This document shows, one piece after another, positions 50,029 to 59,319 of a DNA stretch of 64,000 nt. The notes under the pieces are model-generated. The model saw only the letters and a list, made by a program, of their open reading frames with translations. It was not told where the DNA came from and made no database searches. Positions within the stretch are counted from its first letter, which is position 1, and each line of letters begins with the position of its first letter. The stretch spans positions 3,501-67,500 of the forward strand of contig CAZFUY010000002.1 in NCBI GenBank assembly GCA_964522445.1, in the 5' to 3' direction. The position numbers and the translations under genes were made by a program. Source of the stretch: CAZFUY01 sp964522445 (lineage in GTDB: Bacteria; Pseudomonadota; Gammaproteobacteria; SZUA-229).

Positions 50029-50820
50029 ATGCAGTTATCAAAAAGGACACTACCTGTTAGTGTCCTTTTTTGTGCTTTAGGTTTTTATAGTCAGATTACC
50101 ACAGCGGCCTGTCCACCTAGCCATATCGATGAGGCCGTTGAAGTTCAGCACATTATTGATGGTGACACAGTAAAACTTAAAGACGGGCGAAAAGTTCGTC
50201 TGATCGGCATTGATACCCCTGAACTTGGCAGAAACAATCGTCCCACCCAGGCTTACGCCAGCAAAGCCAGAGCAGCTCTTGTTAAGCTGCTTAAACAATC
50301 CAGCAATCAGGTTGGCCTGAGCTTTGGGGCAGAGCACCACGATAAATACAAACGTACTCTGGCTCATCTCTATACGCCCAATGGCAGCAATATCCAGACT
50401 TTTCTATTAACAAACGGTTATGCAACCGCTTTTACCACACCGCCCAATGATCGTTTTTCTGATTGCTACAAAGCAGCCGAACTTAAAGCTATAAATAAGC
50501 AGCACGGCATCTGGTCACTGGATAAATATAAAATTAAACACATCAACCAGCTAACCACTAAAGACAATGGCTTCCAGCGCATTGAAGGCAGAGTCACCAA
50601 CACATCACAAAGCAAAAAAGCATTCTGGATTAAGCTACAGGACAATCTAAAAATACGCATTGCTAACAAGGACTTATACAATTTTGATAGTTACAGCCTT
50701 AATCAGCTAAAAGGGAAAAATATCCGCATTCGAGGATGGCTTCATACACAGAAAAGAGGTTATTTTATGGCATTACGCCACCCTTCGGCTCTAACAACTC
50801 AAATAAGGCCAGCCAAATAA
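50029..50820 (+). CDS. Secreted thermonuclease (SNase/TNase) family protein
   Basis: This 263-residue exported nuclease-like protein has a signal peptide (QLSKRTLPVSVLFCALGFYS) and the SNase fold (HIIDGDTVKLKDGRKVRLIGID, then DTPELG and KYKRTLAHLY). The catalytic Arg and Glu of the SNase family appear to be retained (VRLIGIDTPE; KYKRTLA). About 80 extra C-terminal residues look like an OB-type extension. The frame opens further upstream within rpmE, but the ATG at 50029 gives a good signal peptide. The rpmE terminator hairpin lies inside its first codons, and no strong Shine-Dalgarno sequence is visible. Confidence 0.87.
   Translation: MQLSKRTLPVSVLFCALGFYSQITTAACPPSHIDEAVEVQHIIDGDTVKLKDGRKVRLIGIDTPELGRNNRPTQAYASKARAALVKLLKQSSNQVGLSFGAEHHDKYKRTLAHLYTPNGSNIQTFLLTNGYATAFTTPPNDRFSDCYKAAELKAINKQHGIWSLDKYKIKHINQLTTKDNGFQRIEGRVTNTSQSKKAFWIKLQDNLKIRIANKDLYNFDSYSLNQLKGKNIRIRGWLHTQKRGYFMALRHPSALTTQIRPAK
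50040..50071 (+). terminator. Strong rpmE terminator hairpin inside the next gene
   Basis: A perfect 13-bp stem (50040-50052 with 50058-50070, core GGACACTA / TAGTGTCC), a 5-base loop and a run of six T make a canonical intrinsic terminator, 24 bases after the rpmE stop. It overlaps codons 4-15 of the thermonuclease gene. Confidence 0.9.
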
Positions 50821-50898
50821 TCACGCAAAAAATGAGTCAAGGTGCTAATATAGCCGACCAAAATATGCATCTATTTAACCAGAAAAAAGCCGATTTAA

Positions 50899-52125
50899 AT
50901 GAACGATGAAGATAAAAAAGCAGCGCTTGAATACCATGAACATGGTCGCCCCGGCAAAATAGCCACCGAATTAACCAAACCCTGCAATACCCAGAGAGAT
51001 TTATCTCTGGCTTATACCCCGGGCGTTGCTGAACCTGTACTGGCGATAGCCAATAATCCTGAAGATGCCTACAAATATACTGCCAAAGGCAATCTAATCG
51101 GCGTAATTACCGATGGTAGCGCCGTACTAGGTCTGGGTAATGTTGGCTCACTAGCAGGCAAACCCGTTATGGAAGGCAAGGCAGTATTATTCAAACGCTT
51201 TGCTAATATCGATGTTTTTGACATCGAAGTCGATGCAGAAACACCACAGGACTTCATTGATACCGTGGTTCGAATTGCCCCCACATTTGGCGGTATTAAT
51301 CTTGAAGACATCACCTCTCCTCGCTGTTTCGAGATAGAAAAAAAGCTGGATGAATTACTGGATATCCCTGTTTTCCATGATGACCAGCATGGCACAGCTA
51401 TTATTATTGCCGCCGGTCTGCTTAATGCAATGGAGTTGCAGGAAAAGAAAATAGAAACCGCAAAGATTGTCTGCATGGGCGCAGGTGCAGCAGGCATTGC
51501 CTCGATGCGACTACTGGTAGGTTTGGGCGCTAAAAAAGAAAACCTGTATATGCTAGATCGCAAAGGTGTTATTCACACTGAGCGCAATGACCTGAACCCT
51601 TACAAAGCAGAATTCGCTAGCAAAACTGAACGCCGTACGGCTATGGATGCAATGCAGGGAGCCGATATATTTATTGGCGTATCCGGGCCAGATTTAATGA
51701 CCCCCGACATGCTTCGCGTAATGGCTCCCAAACCCATTGTATTTGCATTATCCAACCCTAATCCCGAAATCAAACCCGAGCTTGCCCACAGCACTCGCGA
51801 TGATGTGCTTATGGCAACAGGTCGCAGCGATTACCCTAATCAGGTTAACAATGTTTTGGGCTTTCCCTATATTTTCCGAGGCGCACTGGATGTAAGAGCC
51901 ACCAGTATCACACTGGAAATGCGCATTGCGGCAGTAAAAGAAATCTGCGATTTAACGCATGTAAAAGTACCCCAGGAAGTTTTAGATGCCTATGGTCTGG
52001 AGCATCTTGAATTTGGCCCAGATTATATTATCCCCAAACCACTTGACCCACGACTCCTTGAGCGCGTGCCTAAAGCCGTTGCACAGGCAGCTATTGATAG
52101 TGGTGTTGCGCAAATAAAACCCTGA
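50899..52125 (+). CDS. maeB: Malic enzyme, short form
   Basis: The 408-residue enzyme decarboxylates malate to pyruvate with NAD(P). Signatures are LAYTPGVAEPV, GVITDGSAVLGLGNVG, IPVFHDDQHGTAII and VCMGAGAAGIASMRLL. It lacks the C-terminal phosphotransacetylase-like domain of E. coli MaeB, so it is the ~45 kDa bacterial form. mdh lies 180 bases downstream in the same direction, separated by a REPIN-like element. Confidence 0.93.
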   Translation: MNDEDKKAALEYHEHGRPGKIATELTKPCNTQRDLSLAYTPGVAEPVLAIANNPEDAYKYTAKGNLIGVITDGSAVLGLGNVGSLAGKPVMEGKAVLFKRFANIDVFDIEVDAETPQDFIDTVVRIAPTFGGINLEDITSPRCFEIEKKLDELLDIPVFHDDQHGTAIIIAAGLLNAMELQEKKIETAKIVCMGAGAAGIASMRLLVGLGAKKENLYMLDRKGVIHTERNDLNPYKAEFASKTERRTAMDAMQGADIFIGVSGPDLMTPDMLRVMAPKPIVFALSNPNPEIKPELAHSTRDDVLMATGRSDYPNQVNNVLGFPYIFRGALDVRATSITLEMRIAAVKEICDLTHVKVPQEVLDAYGLEHLEFGPDYIIPKPLDPRLLERVPKAVAQAAIDSGVAQIKP

Positions 52126-52137
52126 TATTTTTATACA

Positions 52138-52209
52138 TTTGTAGGAGCGGCTTTAGCCGCGATATTATTTTGTTTGAAGATAGATCGTGGCTAAAGCCGC
52201 TCCTACAAA
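52138..52209. repeat. REPIN-like element between maeB and mdh
   Basis: Arms TTTGTAGGAGCGGCTTTAGCC and GGCTAAAGCCGCTCCTACAAA surround a ~22-base centre (ATTATTTTGTTTGAAGATAG). The centre nearly equals the reverse complement of that in the 53252-53319 element, so these are the same bipartite element in opposite orientation on either side of mdh. Confidence 0.9.
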
Positions 52210-52305
52210 TTCACAATCATTCCCAGAAAATCAGCATAGCTAAATCCAGCTGCTACACTCAATCTGTAATCAAATATAAAAACAATCAGATCAGGAATCC
52301 CCGCC

Positions 52306-53235
52306 ATGAATAAAATTACCGTAGTCGGTGCAGGTCGAGTAGGCGAAGCCGCAGCTCAGTTTATTGCCAGCCGCGACCTTTGTCAGGAAGTCGCATTAGT
52401 TGATATTAATGATGGCGCAGCTTCAGGTGCTGCACTGGATGTTCAGGAAGTCGCACCTTTATTTTCTTTTGATACCCAACTAAAAGGCGGCTCTGATCCC
52501 GAACTAATGGCGGACTCAGATCTAATTATTGTCACTGCAGGCATTCCACGTAAACCGGGTATGTCACGATCAGACGTTCTGGAAACCAATGTAAAAATTG
52601 CCGATCAGGTTATCGACAACACCCTTAAATATGCGCCCAATGCCAAAATGTTATTTGTCTCCAACCCGGTTGATATTCTTACTTATCGCGCCTGGAAAAA
52701 AACAGGCTGGTCTCGTAATCGTATTTTTGGCCAGGCAGGCGTACTCGACTCAACTCGCATGGCCAGCTTTATTGCCATGGAAACAGGTTACTCAGCACTG
52801 GATATTGATGCCATGGTTTTAGGTGGTCATGGCGACACGATGGTTCCTATGATGCGCTATACAACTATTTCTGGCATTCCTGTGAGTAATTTTATAGAGC
52901 AGAAAACCATAGATGAAATTGTTACCCGTACCCGCAATGGCGGTGCAGAAATTTTATCCTTACGCCAAAACAGCAGCGCATTTGATGCCCCCGCTGCCGC
53001 TGTTGCAGAAATGGTTGATGCCATTGTGCATGACAGAAAACGTATTATGCCCACCGTCGCTATACTGGAAAATGAATACGGCTGTAATGAAATTGCCATA
53101 GGCGTACCCTGCGTACTGGGCAAAGACGGCATGGAAAAAATTATCTCTCTAAAACTTAATAAAGAAGAACAGGAAAATTTTAATAGCTCAGTATCTGCTG
53201 TTCAGGAAGATATAAAGATTTTAGATACACTTTAA
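52306..53235 (+). CDS. mdh: Malate dehydrogenase (LDH-like type)
   Basis: The 309-residue NAD enzyme interconverts malate and oxaloacetate. It is of the LDH-like MDH class: VVGAGRVGEAAAQFIA, substrate arginines in GIPRKPGMSRSDVLETN, and the catalytic His in VLGGHGDTMVPM. It is flanked on both sides by REPIN-like palindromes. Works with the upstream malic enzyme in C4 metabolism. Confidence 0.95.
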   Translation: MNKITVVGAGRVGEAAAQFIASRDLCQEVALVDINDGAASGAALDVQEVAPLFSFDTQLKGGSDPELMADSDLIIVTAGIPRKPGMSRSDVLETNVKIADQVIDNTLKYAPNAKMLFVSNPVDILTYRAWKKTGWSRNRIFGQAGVLDSTRMASFIAMETGYSALDIDAMVLGGHGDTMVPMMRYTTISGIPVSNFIEQKTIDEIVTRTRNGGAEILSLRQNSSAFDAPAAAVAEMVDAIVHDRKRIMPTVAILENEYGCNEIAIGVPCVLGKDGMEKIISLKLNKEEQENFNSSVSAVQEDIKILDTL

Positions 53236-53251
53236 AATATATTCCCTGGTA

Positions 53252-53319
53252 TGTAGGAGCGGCTTTAGCCGTGATTTATCTTTAAACAAAATAATATCGC
53301 GGCTAAAGCCGCTCCTACA
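53252..53319. repeat. REPIN-like element after mdh (inverted copy)
   Basis: Arms TGTAGGAGCGGCTTTAGCC and GGCTAAAGCCGCTCCTACA enclose a centre whose reverse complement (ATTATTTTGTTTAAAGATAA) matches the element before mdh with two differences. It lies 16 bases after the mdh stop. Confidence 0.9.
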
Positions 53320-53412
53320 GTTACTTCATTTAATAACTTCACTATTTTTATCAAATTCCTTTATTTCTAAAAACACCCATCAGATTTCAAAACATGTGTA
53401 AAATACACAGCC

Positions 53413-54312
53413 ATGACAAAGCCCCGCGCCTATTTAATCGACTCCAGTATTTATATTTTCCGTGCCTGGCACGTATATGACGATTCCATTACCGATATTG
53501 ATGGCAATCCCACTAATGCCGTTTATGGTTTTACTGAATTTCTCTACCAGCTAATTCAGCAAAAAAAACCTGAATACATCGCCTGTGCTTTTGATGCGCA
53601 CCAGACAGATTCATATCGTCGTGAAATTTTTCCTGAATACAAAGCCAATCGACCACCCGCACCAGAAGAATTAATTGTGCAATTTAAATACTGCCGTGAG
53701 TTTTGTCGTGCTGCCGGTATTGCAGAATTTGGCAGCAATCGTTTTGAAGCCGATGACATTATCGGCACTTTAGCAACACGCTTACGAGACGAGGGTTATG
53801 ACATCACAATTGTCAGCGCAGACAAAGACCTTACTCAGTTAATATTAGGCGACAAAGATGCCTGGTGGGATTTTGCACGAGGCAATGTTTTAAATGATAA
53901 AGGGGTAGAAAAAAACTTTGGCGTCAGACCAGAACAAATAGCAGACATGCTCGCTTTAGCTGGTGATAAAGTTGATAACATCCCTGGCATTCCTGGCGTG
54001 GGTTATAAAATGGCATCCAATATTTTGCAGAAATATAAAAACATAGAAAGCGTCTTAGAAAATATTGAGAATATTTCAAAAATGAAATTCCGTGGTTCTG
54101 CTCGTATTCAAAATCTGGTTGATGAACATCAGCACCTTTTGCCAATGAACAAACAACTAACAACCATTGTTACAGATGCCGTTTTTGACAATCATAAAGA
54201 TGACATACACTGGAATAGCATTAATGAAGATGCTTTTCATGAGATATCTGACCAGCTTGATATCAGTGATGCTCGACGACATCGCTGGTTAAATATTATC
54301 CAGAATCTCTAA
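53413..54312 (+). CDS. 5'-3' flap exonuclease (Pol I exo-domain family)
   Basis: The 299-residue protein has PIN/H3TH nuclease features: YLIDSSIYIFRAW at the N-terminus, FEADDIIGTLATRL, VSADKDLTQLI and the helix-hairpin DNA-binding part DKVDNIPGIPGVGYKMASNIL. It corresponds to the 5' nuclease domain of DNA polymerase I or to stand-alone Xni-type enzymes, and acts on flaps and replication junctions. It is followed 15 bases later by the RluE-like gene. Confidence 0.92.
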   Translation: MTKPRAYLIDSSIYIFRAWHVYDDSITDIDGNPTNAVYGFTEFLYQLIQQKKPEYIACAFDAHQTDSYRREIFPEYKANRPPAPEELIVQFKYCREFCRAAGIAEFGSNRFEADDIIGTLATRLRDEGYDITIVSADKDLTQLILGDKDAWWDFARGNVLNDKGVEKNFGVRPEQIADMLALAGDKVDNIPGIPGVGYKMASNILQKYKNIESVLENIENISKMKFRGSARIQNLVDEHQHLLPMNKQLTTIVTDAVFDNHKDDIHWNSINEDAFHEISDQLDISDARRHRWLNIIQNL

Positions 54313-54327
54313 ATAGTTTTTTATCAC

Positions 54328-54870
54328 ATGGCTAAACTAATTCTATTTAATAAACCTTTTGGCGTTATTTGTCAGTTCCGCCCTGATGACAATCACCCCT
54401 CACTTGCTGAATATATTCCCATAAAAAAAGTTTACCCTGCTGGCCGTCTGGATCATGACTCAGAGGGCTTATTATTATTGACAGATGATGGCAGTTTACA
54501 AAATAAAATAACCCACCCAAAAAACAAAATGCCAAAAACTTACTGGGCACAGCTTGATAATGAAATTTCTGCTGAAGCCATTCAGCAATTAGAAAAAGGT
54601 TTGATGCTAAAAGATGGTCTGACCAAACCTGCAAAAATAAAACAAATTAAAGAACCCAAAAATATCTGGCCGCGAGTTCCACCTATTCGTGTTCGAAAAA
54701 ACATTCCAACAAGCTGGATAGAGCTAACAATTAAAGAAGGCCGCAACCGACAAGTTCGTCGAATGACAGCAGCGGTGGGTTTCCCTACCTTAAGACTAAT
54801 TCGTGTGAAAATTGGTGAATGGGAGTTAGGTGAATTATCACCAGGAGAATATAAATTATTAGATGTTTAA
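54328..54870 (+). CDS. rluE: rRNA large subunit pseudouridine synthase RluE-like
   Basis: The 180-residue RsuA/RluB/E/F-family pseudouridine synthase has the catalytic aspartate in AGRLDHDSEGLLLLT and the C-terminal motif KEGRNRQVRRMTAAVGFPTLRL. It lacks an S4 domain, as does E. coli RluE, which modifies U2457 of 23S rRNA. Probably co-transcribed with the exonuclease gene. Confidence 0.9.
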   Translation: MAKLILFNKPFGVICQFRPDDNHPSLAEYIPIKKVYPAGRLDHDSEGLLLLTDDGSLQNKITHPKNKMPKTYWAQLDNEISAEAIQQLEKGLMLKDGLTKPAKIKQIKEPKNIWPRVPPIRVRKNIPTSWIELTIKEGRNRQVRRMTAAVGFPTLRLIRVKIGEWELGELSPGEYKLLDV

Positions 54871-54960
54871 TCTAAAGACATCTTTTTATAAAAAAACAGA
54901 GAAATACTCTGCTTACATCCTGTTGCTGAACTTTAAGATCAAGAAATTTTAAACTGATTT

Positions 54961-55085
54961 GCCTGGGGATGGATCGCGCTGTTTGCGCTCCGTCCCCGTT
55001 GTGATACCACTCAAGCTGTACGGAGTCGTGATTATATAGTCACTTCGAGGGGGACAGAGCTCAAAAATCGAGGTCTGTCCCCAGG
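54961..55085. repeat. Doublet of REP-like GGGGACAG hairpins
   Basis: Two hairpins are joined by ~50 bases. The first is 54965-54997 (GGGGATGGA ... TCCGTCCCC with inner GCGC / GCGC). The second is 55050-55082 (GGGGACAGA ... TCTGTCCCC, perfect 9 bp). The outer edges GCCTGGGGA and TCCCCAGGC are themselves reverse complements, so this is a bipartite REP/REPIN-like element. It lies between the convergent RluE-like and TPR genes. An ORF on the minus strand here is generated by the repeat. Confidence 0.8.
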
Positions 55086-55156
55086 CATAATCAATCGAAC
55101 GATGTCTACTCATGACTAACTTGAGAAATTGCCAGGCATCAGATAAAGCCTGGTTA

Positions 55157-56164
55157 CTACATCTTAGTCGCATTATCTTTATCAATTAAAACCAGTGACA
55201 GCTCTTCCATTGCCCGTTCAAATCCAGGCCGCTCCATCAGCACACGATTACAACAGGCTTCTGCTTCAGTAAAACTATCTTCACCACGATAAATACGAGA
55301 CAAACCAATTAAGGCAAACGCATCAAAATCTAAATCCAGACTGCGATCATAATAATCACGCGCATTTACCATGTCGCCTTTATTAAAATAAGCATCACCT
55401 AAACGACTTAAAATATTTTGATTATAAGGTTCATTAGCAAGGATTTTGCTCCACAGAGAAATCGCTTCATCTAAATTACCCTGGCCACGTTGGCAGTTTC
55501 CTAAACCATAAATGGCATAACTATTATCTGGTTCAAGCTCAACTGCTTTGCGGTAATGTGCTTCAGCATTTTCATAATCACTTCGACGCTGATAAATATT
55601 ACCGACCATAGTCAGCACGGCAACATAATGTTCATCTAAGGAAAGTAATTTTTCAAAATATTTTAATGCTTTGTCATCATCACGGGATTTGTAATATAAA
55701 TTACCTAAACCCATTAATGCATAGCGATCTTCGCCCTGTGTTTTGATTGATTCCAGATAAAGTTTTTCTGATTTCTCAATCATGTCCATGCTTTTATAAG
55801 CATCCGCCAGACGCACCATAACATGCACATCACCGCGATTTATTTGCAGATATTTAGCCCAGAAATCGACACTTTTTTCAGGTTGACGCAGGCCACGATA
55901 ACAATCCCCTATGCCTCGCAAAGCAAATACATTGTTTTCATCAGTACGTAATAAACGAGAGTAATAACTAATGGATTTACCAAATTTTTTGGTAATACGA
56001 TATAGATCGCCAAGACCAACCAGGATATAGCTATTCTCTGGTTCTATATCCAGCGCAGTTATAAACATTTTCTCAGCGTCCTGATAACGACGCTGTCTCA
56101 TCATTTGCTTGCCCTGCTTGGAAAGCTTTAAAACTTCACTATTTGGTTGCACAACCATTCTCAA
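55157..56164 (-). CDS. Tetratricopeptide repeat protein
   Basis: This is a 335-residue soluble protein with about nine tandem 34-residue TPR units starting near residue 20 (repeated pattern YxxVGLGDLYR, DNxxALRGIGDCYRG, PDNSYAIYGLGNC). No signal peptide or catalytic domain is visible. TPR arrays mediate protein contacts. Neighbours do not suggest a partner. It is a single gene. Confidence 0.88.
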   Translation of the reverse strand: MRMVVQPNSEVLKLSKQGKQMMRQRRYQDAEKMFITALDIEPENSYILVGLGDLYRITKKFGKSISYYSRLLRTDENNVFALRGIGDCYRGLRQPEKSVDFWAKYLQINRGDVHVMVRLADAYKSMDMIEKSEKLYLESIKTQGEDRYALMGLGNLYYKSRDDDKALKYFEKLLSLDEHYVAVLTMVGNIYQRRSDYENAEAHYRKAVELEPDNSYAIYGLGNCQRGQGNLDEAISLWSKILANEPYNQNILSRLGDAYFNKGDMVNARDYYDRSLDLDFDAFALIGLSRIYRGEDSFTEAEACCNRVLMERPGFERAMEELSLVLIDKDNATKM

Positions 56165-56337
56165 TTCTGTTAATTATTATGGGATCATTTAAAGATCATT
56201 TAACCCAAAACATACTATGGGCATAAAGAGTATAATACGCCATTACATACTATCCAGCATATCATCCAAAAAGGTGATATTTTTTTGTAATGATTCAAGC
56301 TTATATAATAGTTGCTTTATTAAGAAATACAGAAAAA

Positions 56338-57729
56338 CTACAGTTGTTTTAAACCGGCTATTAATTCACCCACCGCTTTTTGACCATCGCCATACAACAT
56401 ACGGGTATTGTCCGCATAAAATAAATGGTTTTCGATGCCAGAAAAACCTGATCCCTTGCCACGTTTAATAACAATACAGTTTTTTGCTAAATCAGCATTT
56501 AACACAGGCATACCATAAATCGGACTGTCTGGATTTGTTTTGGCAACCGGATTAACCACATCATTCGCTCCAATAACTAGAGCGACATCCACGGTAGAAA
56601 ATTCAGGATTAATTTCATCAATATCAACAATTTTGTCATACTCAACACCCGCTTCGGCTAACAACACATTCATGTGCCCCGGCATACGACCCGCCACAGG
56701 GTGAATGGCAAACTTAACCGTAATGCCACGATCCTCCAGCAATTTCGCCAGCTCCTGCACCTTGTGTTGTGCCTGCGCAACGGCCATGCCATAGCCAGGA
56801 ATAATGACAACTTTTTCTGCATAGGCCATCATAATCGCCGCATCCGTGGCTTCCGTTTCTTTCATTGATCCCTGAATATCTTCTTCTGCTGCATCTCCAG
56901 CATCTGAACCAAAACTGCTAAACAGCACATTGGATATGGGGCGATTCATGGCTTTGGCCATAAGTTGTGTTAACAATGTACCCGCAGATCCAACAACCGT
57001 TCCCGCAATAATCATCGCTGCGTTATTTAATACAAAACCTTCGAAAGCAACGGCAAGCCCTGTAAATGCATTGAACAATGAAATAACCACAGGCATATCA
57101 GCGCCGCCAATCGGCAGAGTCAGTAACACACCCAGTAATAAGGCCATAACAAAAAAGCTAAGTACCAGAACACTGTTCACTTCAAAACCAAAACCAAGCA
57201 TTGCGCCTACAATGAGTGTTGCAATAAACAGAGCCAGATTAATAATGCCGTGCATGGGCAGTCTAAAAGTTTTGCGCATTATTCCCTGCAACTTGGCAAA
57301 TGCAATAGCTGATCCTGAAAATGACACAGCACCAATAAGCGCACCCAATACAGCTAATACCTGAATGGTGGATTCCAGTTCAATTTTTCCACTGGCCAGC
57401 TTTACCAGTTCGACTGCTGCAATAGCTGCCGCCGCACCACCACCCATGCCATTATAAATAGCAATCATTTGTGGCATGTCTGTCATTTCAACACGTTTGG
57501 CTGAGATATAAGCAATGGATGAACCGACAGCAATAGCAATAACTATCAGCAATGTATTGCCATGTGCAAAAACATCCGGTTCAAAAAAAGCAGCCAGTGA
57601 TGCTGCCACCATGCCCACGCCAGCCCAGACAATACCGTTGCGTGCAGTAACCGGCGAACTCATCTGTTTTAAGCCAAGAATAAAAAGCACTGCGGTTACG
57701 AAATATACAATTTGTATAAAAGAACTCAT
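56338..57729 (-). CDS. pntB: NAD(P) transhydrogenase subunit beta
   Basis: The 463-residue membrane protein has about nine helices and a C-terminal NADP-binding domain (IIPGYGMAVAQAQHKVQEL, VALVIGANDVVNPVA, VIKRGKGSGFSGIEN). With the alpha subunits it couples hydride transfer from NADH to NADP+ with proton entry, supplying NADPH. It overlaps pntAB by 4 bases (ATGA) and ends the three-gene pntAA-pntAB-pntB operon. Confidence 0.96.
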   Translation of the reverse strand: MSSFIQIVYFVTAVLFILGLKQMSSPVTARNGIVWAGVGMVAASLAAFFEPDVFAHGNTLLIVIAIAVGSSIAYISAKRVEMTDMPQMIAIYNGMGGGAAAAIAAVELVKLASGKIELESTIQVLAVLGALIGAVSFSGSAIAFAKLQGIMRKTFRLPMHGIINLALFIATLIVGAMLGFGFEVNSVLVLSFFVMALLLGVLLTLPIGGADMPVVISLFNAFTGLAVAFEGFVLNNAAMIIAGTVVGSAGTLLTQLMAKAMNRPISNVLFSSFGSDAGDAAEEDIQGSMKETEATDAAIMMAYAEKVVIIPGYGMAVAQAQHKVQELAKLLEDRGITVKFAIHPVAGRMPGHMNVLLAEAGVEYDKIVDIDEINPEFSTVDVALVIGANDVVNPVAKTNPDSPIYGMPVLNADLAKNCIVIKRGKGSGFSGIENHLFYADNTRMLYGDGQKAVGELIAGLKQL

Positions 57730-58019
57730 TTTTCAGCTCCTTTACTACTGGTAAACATTTCCAGCATACGCACCGTTGCCACATAGCCGCCTACCGCATT
57801 GCCTGCTGCAAGCGCTACTGCAAAAAAGCCAATAACAATTTCCAGCGTTGAATCCGCATGACCCATAACAACAATGGCTCCTACCAGCACAATGCCATGA
57901 ATAAAGTTTGATCCAGACATCATTGGCGTATGCAAAATTACCGGAACACGGCTAATTACTTCATAACCAGTAAAGGCGGATAACATAAATATATAAAGAG
58001 CAGTGAAACCTTCAATCAT
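57726..58019 (-). CDS. pntAB: NAD(P) transhydrogenase subunit alpha-2 (membrane part)
   Basis: The 97-residue membrane protein has three helices and the family block GSNFIHGIVLVGAIVVMG. In E. coli this part is fused to the NAD-binding domain; here alpha is split, as in alphaproteobacteria and several sulfur oxidisers. It overlaps both neighbours by 4 bases (ATGA type). Confidence 0.94.
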   Translation of the reverse strand: MIEGFTALYIFMLSAFTGYEVISRVPVILHTPMMSGSNFIHGIVLVGAIVVMGHADSTLEIVIGFFAVALAAGNAVGGYVATVRMLEMFTSSKGAEK

Positions 58020-59146
58020 CTTGTGAACTCCTCTCTGCGCAACCGAGTACTTTTAACCACGCCTTCACATAACAGCACCGACTTGGCAAGAACCTCATCA
58101 TTAAAATCCAGCACCAGCTCACCCTCTTTAATAAAAGGTGATATCAGATTAAATAAATTTTTGGCATACATTTCACTGGCATGCACGGGTGTTTGACTGG
58201 CAACATTTAATGGCCCATGAATAATAACTCGACTCTCAAAATCCACTGTATGACCGGGATCGGTTAATTCACAGTTACCGCCACCCTCAGACGCAAGATC
58301 CACAATGACCGCTCCTATTTTCATATTGGCAACCATTTCCTTGCTAATAATTTTAGGCGAGGGCTTGCCGGGAATAGCGGCTGTCGTAATAACCACATCT
58401 GATTGCGACACGTGTTTGGCCAGCACATCTTGCTGTTGCTGTTTTTCTTCATCATTTAATTCACGCGCATAACCACCTTCAGCATTGGCAGATACACCTG
58501 TATCAATAAATTTTGCCCCCAGAGATTCACATTGTTCACGAGTCTCAGACCGAACATCATAGGCTTCAACCACAGCACCCAGACGTTTGGCAGTAGCTAT
58601 CGCCTGTAGACCGGCCACGCCTGCACCAATAACCAGCACTTTTGCTGGACGAATAGTGCCCGCAGCGGTGGTTAACATGGGGAAGAAAACACTGGCCAGA
58701 TCAGCGCCCATCAATACACCTTTATAACCGGTGATGGCCGCCTGTGATGACAGAGCATCCATAGATTGAGCACGAGAAATACGCGGCACCAGCTCCATAG
58801 CAATACTGATTAATCCTTTGTGGCACATTTTTTCTGTAATTTCCTTATTTTTGTGCGGCTGCATAAAACCAATAACCGTTGCACCCTCATCGATCATATC
58901 CAGCTCTTCCAGCGTGGGCGGCATAACTTTGAAAATAAGATTTGAGCCTTTATATAACTCTGCAGGCGTATCAATAATTTTTACACCCTCAAAAAGCTCA
59001 TCAGGAAAATGTGCCGACAGAGCCGCACCTCGTTCCATTCGCACCTCAACACCCATAGCAATCAGGCGTTTGGCAACGCCGGGTTCCATCGCTATACGAC
59101 GTTCACCCGGAACAATTTCATTTGGCACAGCCAGACGTATTGGCAT
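58016..59146 (-). CDS. pntAA: NAD(P) transhydrogenase subunit alpha-1 (NAD-binding)
   Basis: The 376-residue soluble subunit is related to alanine dehydrogenase. It starts with PNEIVPGERRIAMEPGVAKRL and has VLVIGAGVAGLQAIATAKRLGA and GAVIVDLASEGGGNCELT. It is the first gene of the pnt operon. Upstream lies a 373-base gap with a MITE copy and the promoters of pntAA and the divergent hemH. Confidence 0.95.
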   Translation of the reverse strand: MPIRLAVPNEIVPGERRIAMEPGVAKRLIAMGVEVRMERGAALSAHFPDELFEGVKIIDTPAELYKGSNLIFKVMPPTLEELDMIDEGATVIGFMQPHKNKEITEKMCHKGLISIAMELVPRISRAQSMDALSSQAAITGYKGVLMGADLASVFFPMLTTAAGTIRPAKVLVIGAGVAGLQAIATAKRLGAVVEAYDVRSETREQCESLGAKFIDTGVSANAEGGYARELNDEEKQQQQDVLAKHVSQSDVVITTAAIPGKPSPKIISKEMVANMKIGAVIVDLASEGGGNCELTDPGHTVDFESRVIIHGPLNVASQTPVHASEMYAKNLFNLISPFIKEGELVLDFNDEVLAKSVLLCEGVVKSTRLRREEFTR

Positions 59147-59319
59147 TTTTTACTCCTGCGGATTTATAGTTAAATCCCGGTTAACTTACGTTTTATTTTA
59201 TAACTCTGCATTAGCTTAGAAAACCTAGCTATAGTTGGGTATATACATACTGTACGTGCTCATCTGGAACGTGTACATTACTCAGCTGATAGTTTACGCC
59301 AATATCACTTTTCTAAATT

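Noticed and set aside
51069..51563. Minus-strand 164-codon ORF opposite maeB
   Set aside because: It is antisense to well-conserved malic enzyme codons; composition is unlike a real protein and no family fits.
52138..53319. Possible CRISPR-like repetition around mdh
   Set aside because: Only two palindromic units lie about 1.1 kb apart with a gene between; no regular repeat-spacer pattern exists.
54949..55185. Minus-strand ORF of 78 codons after the RluE-like gene
   Set aside because: It runs through the REP doublet and overlaps the TPR gene; its residues come from the repeat, with no family match or ribosome-binding site.
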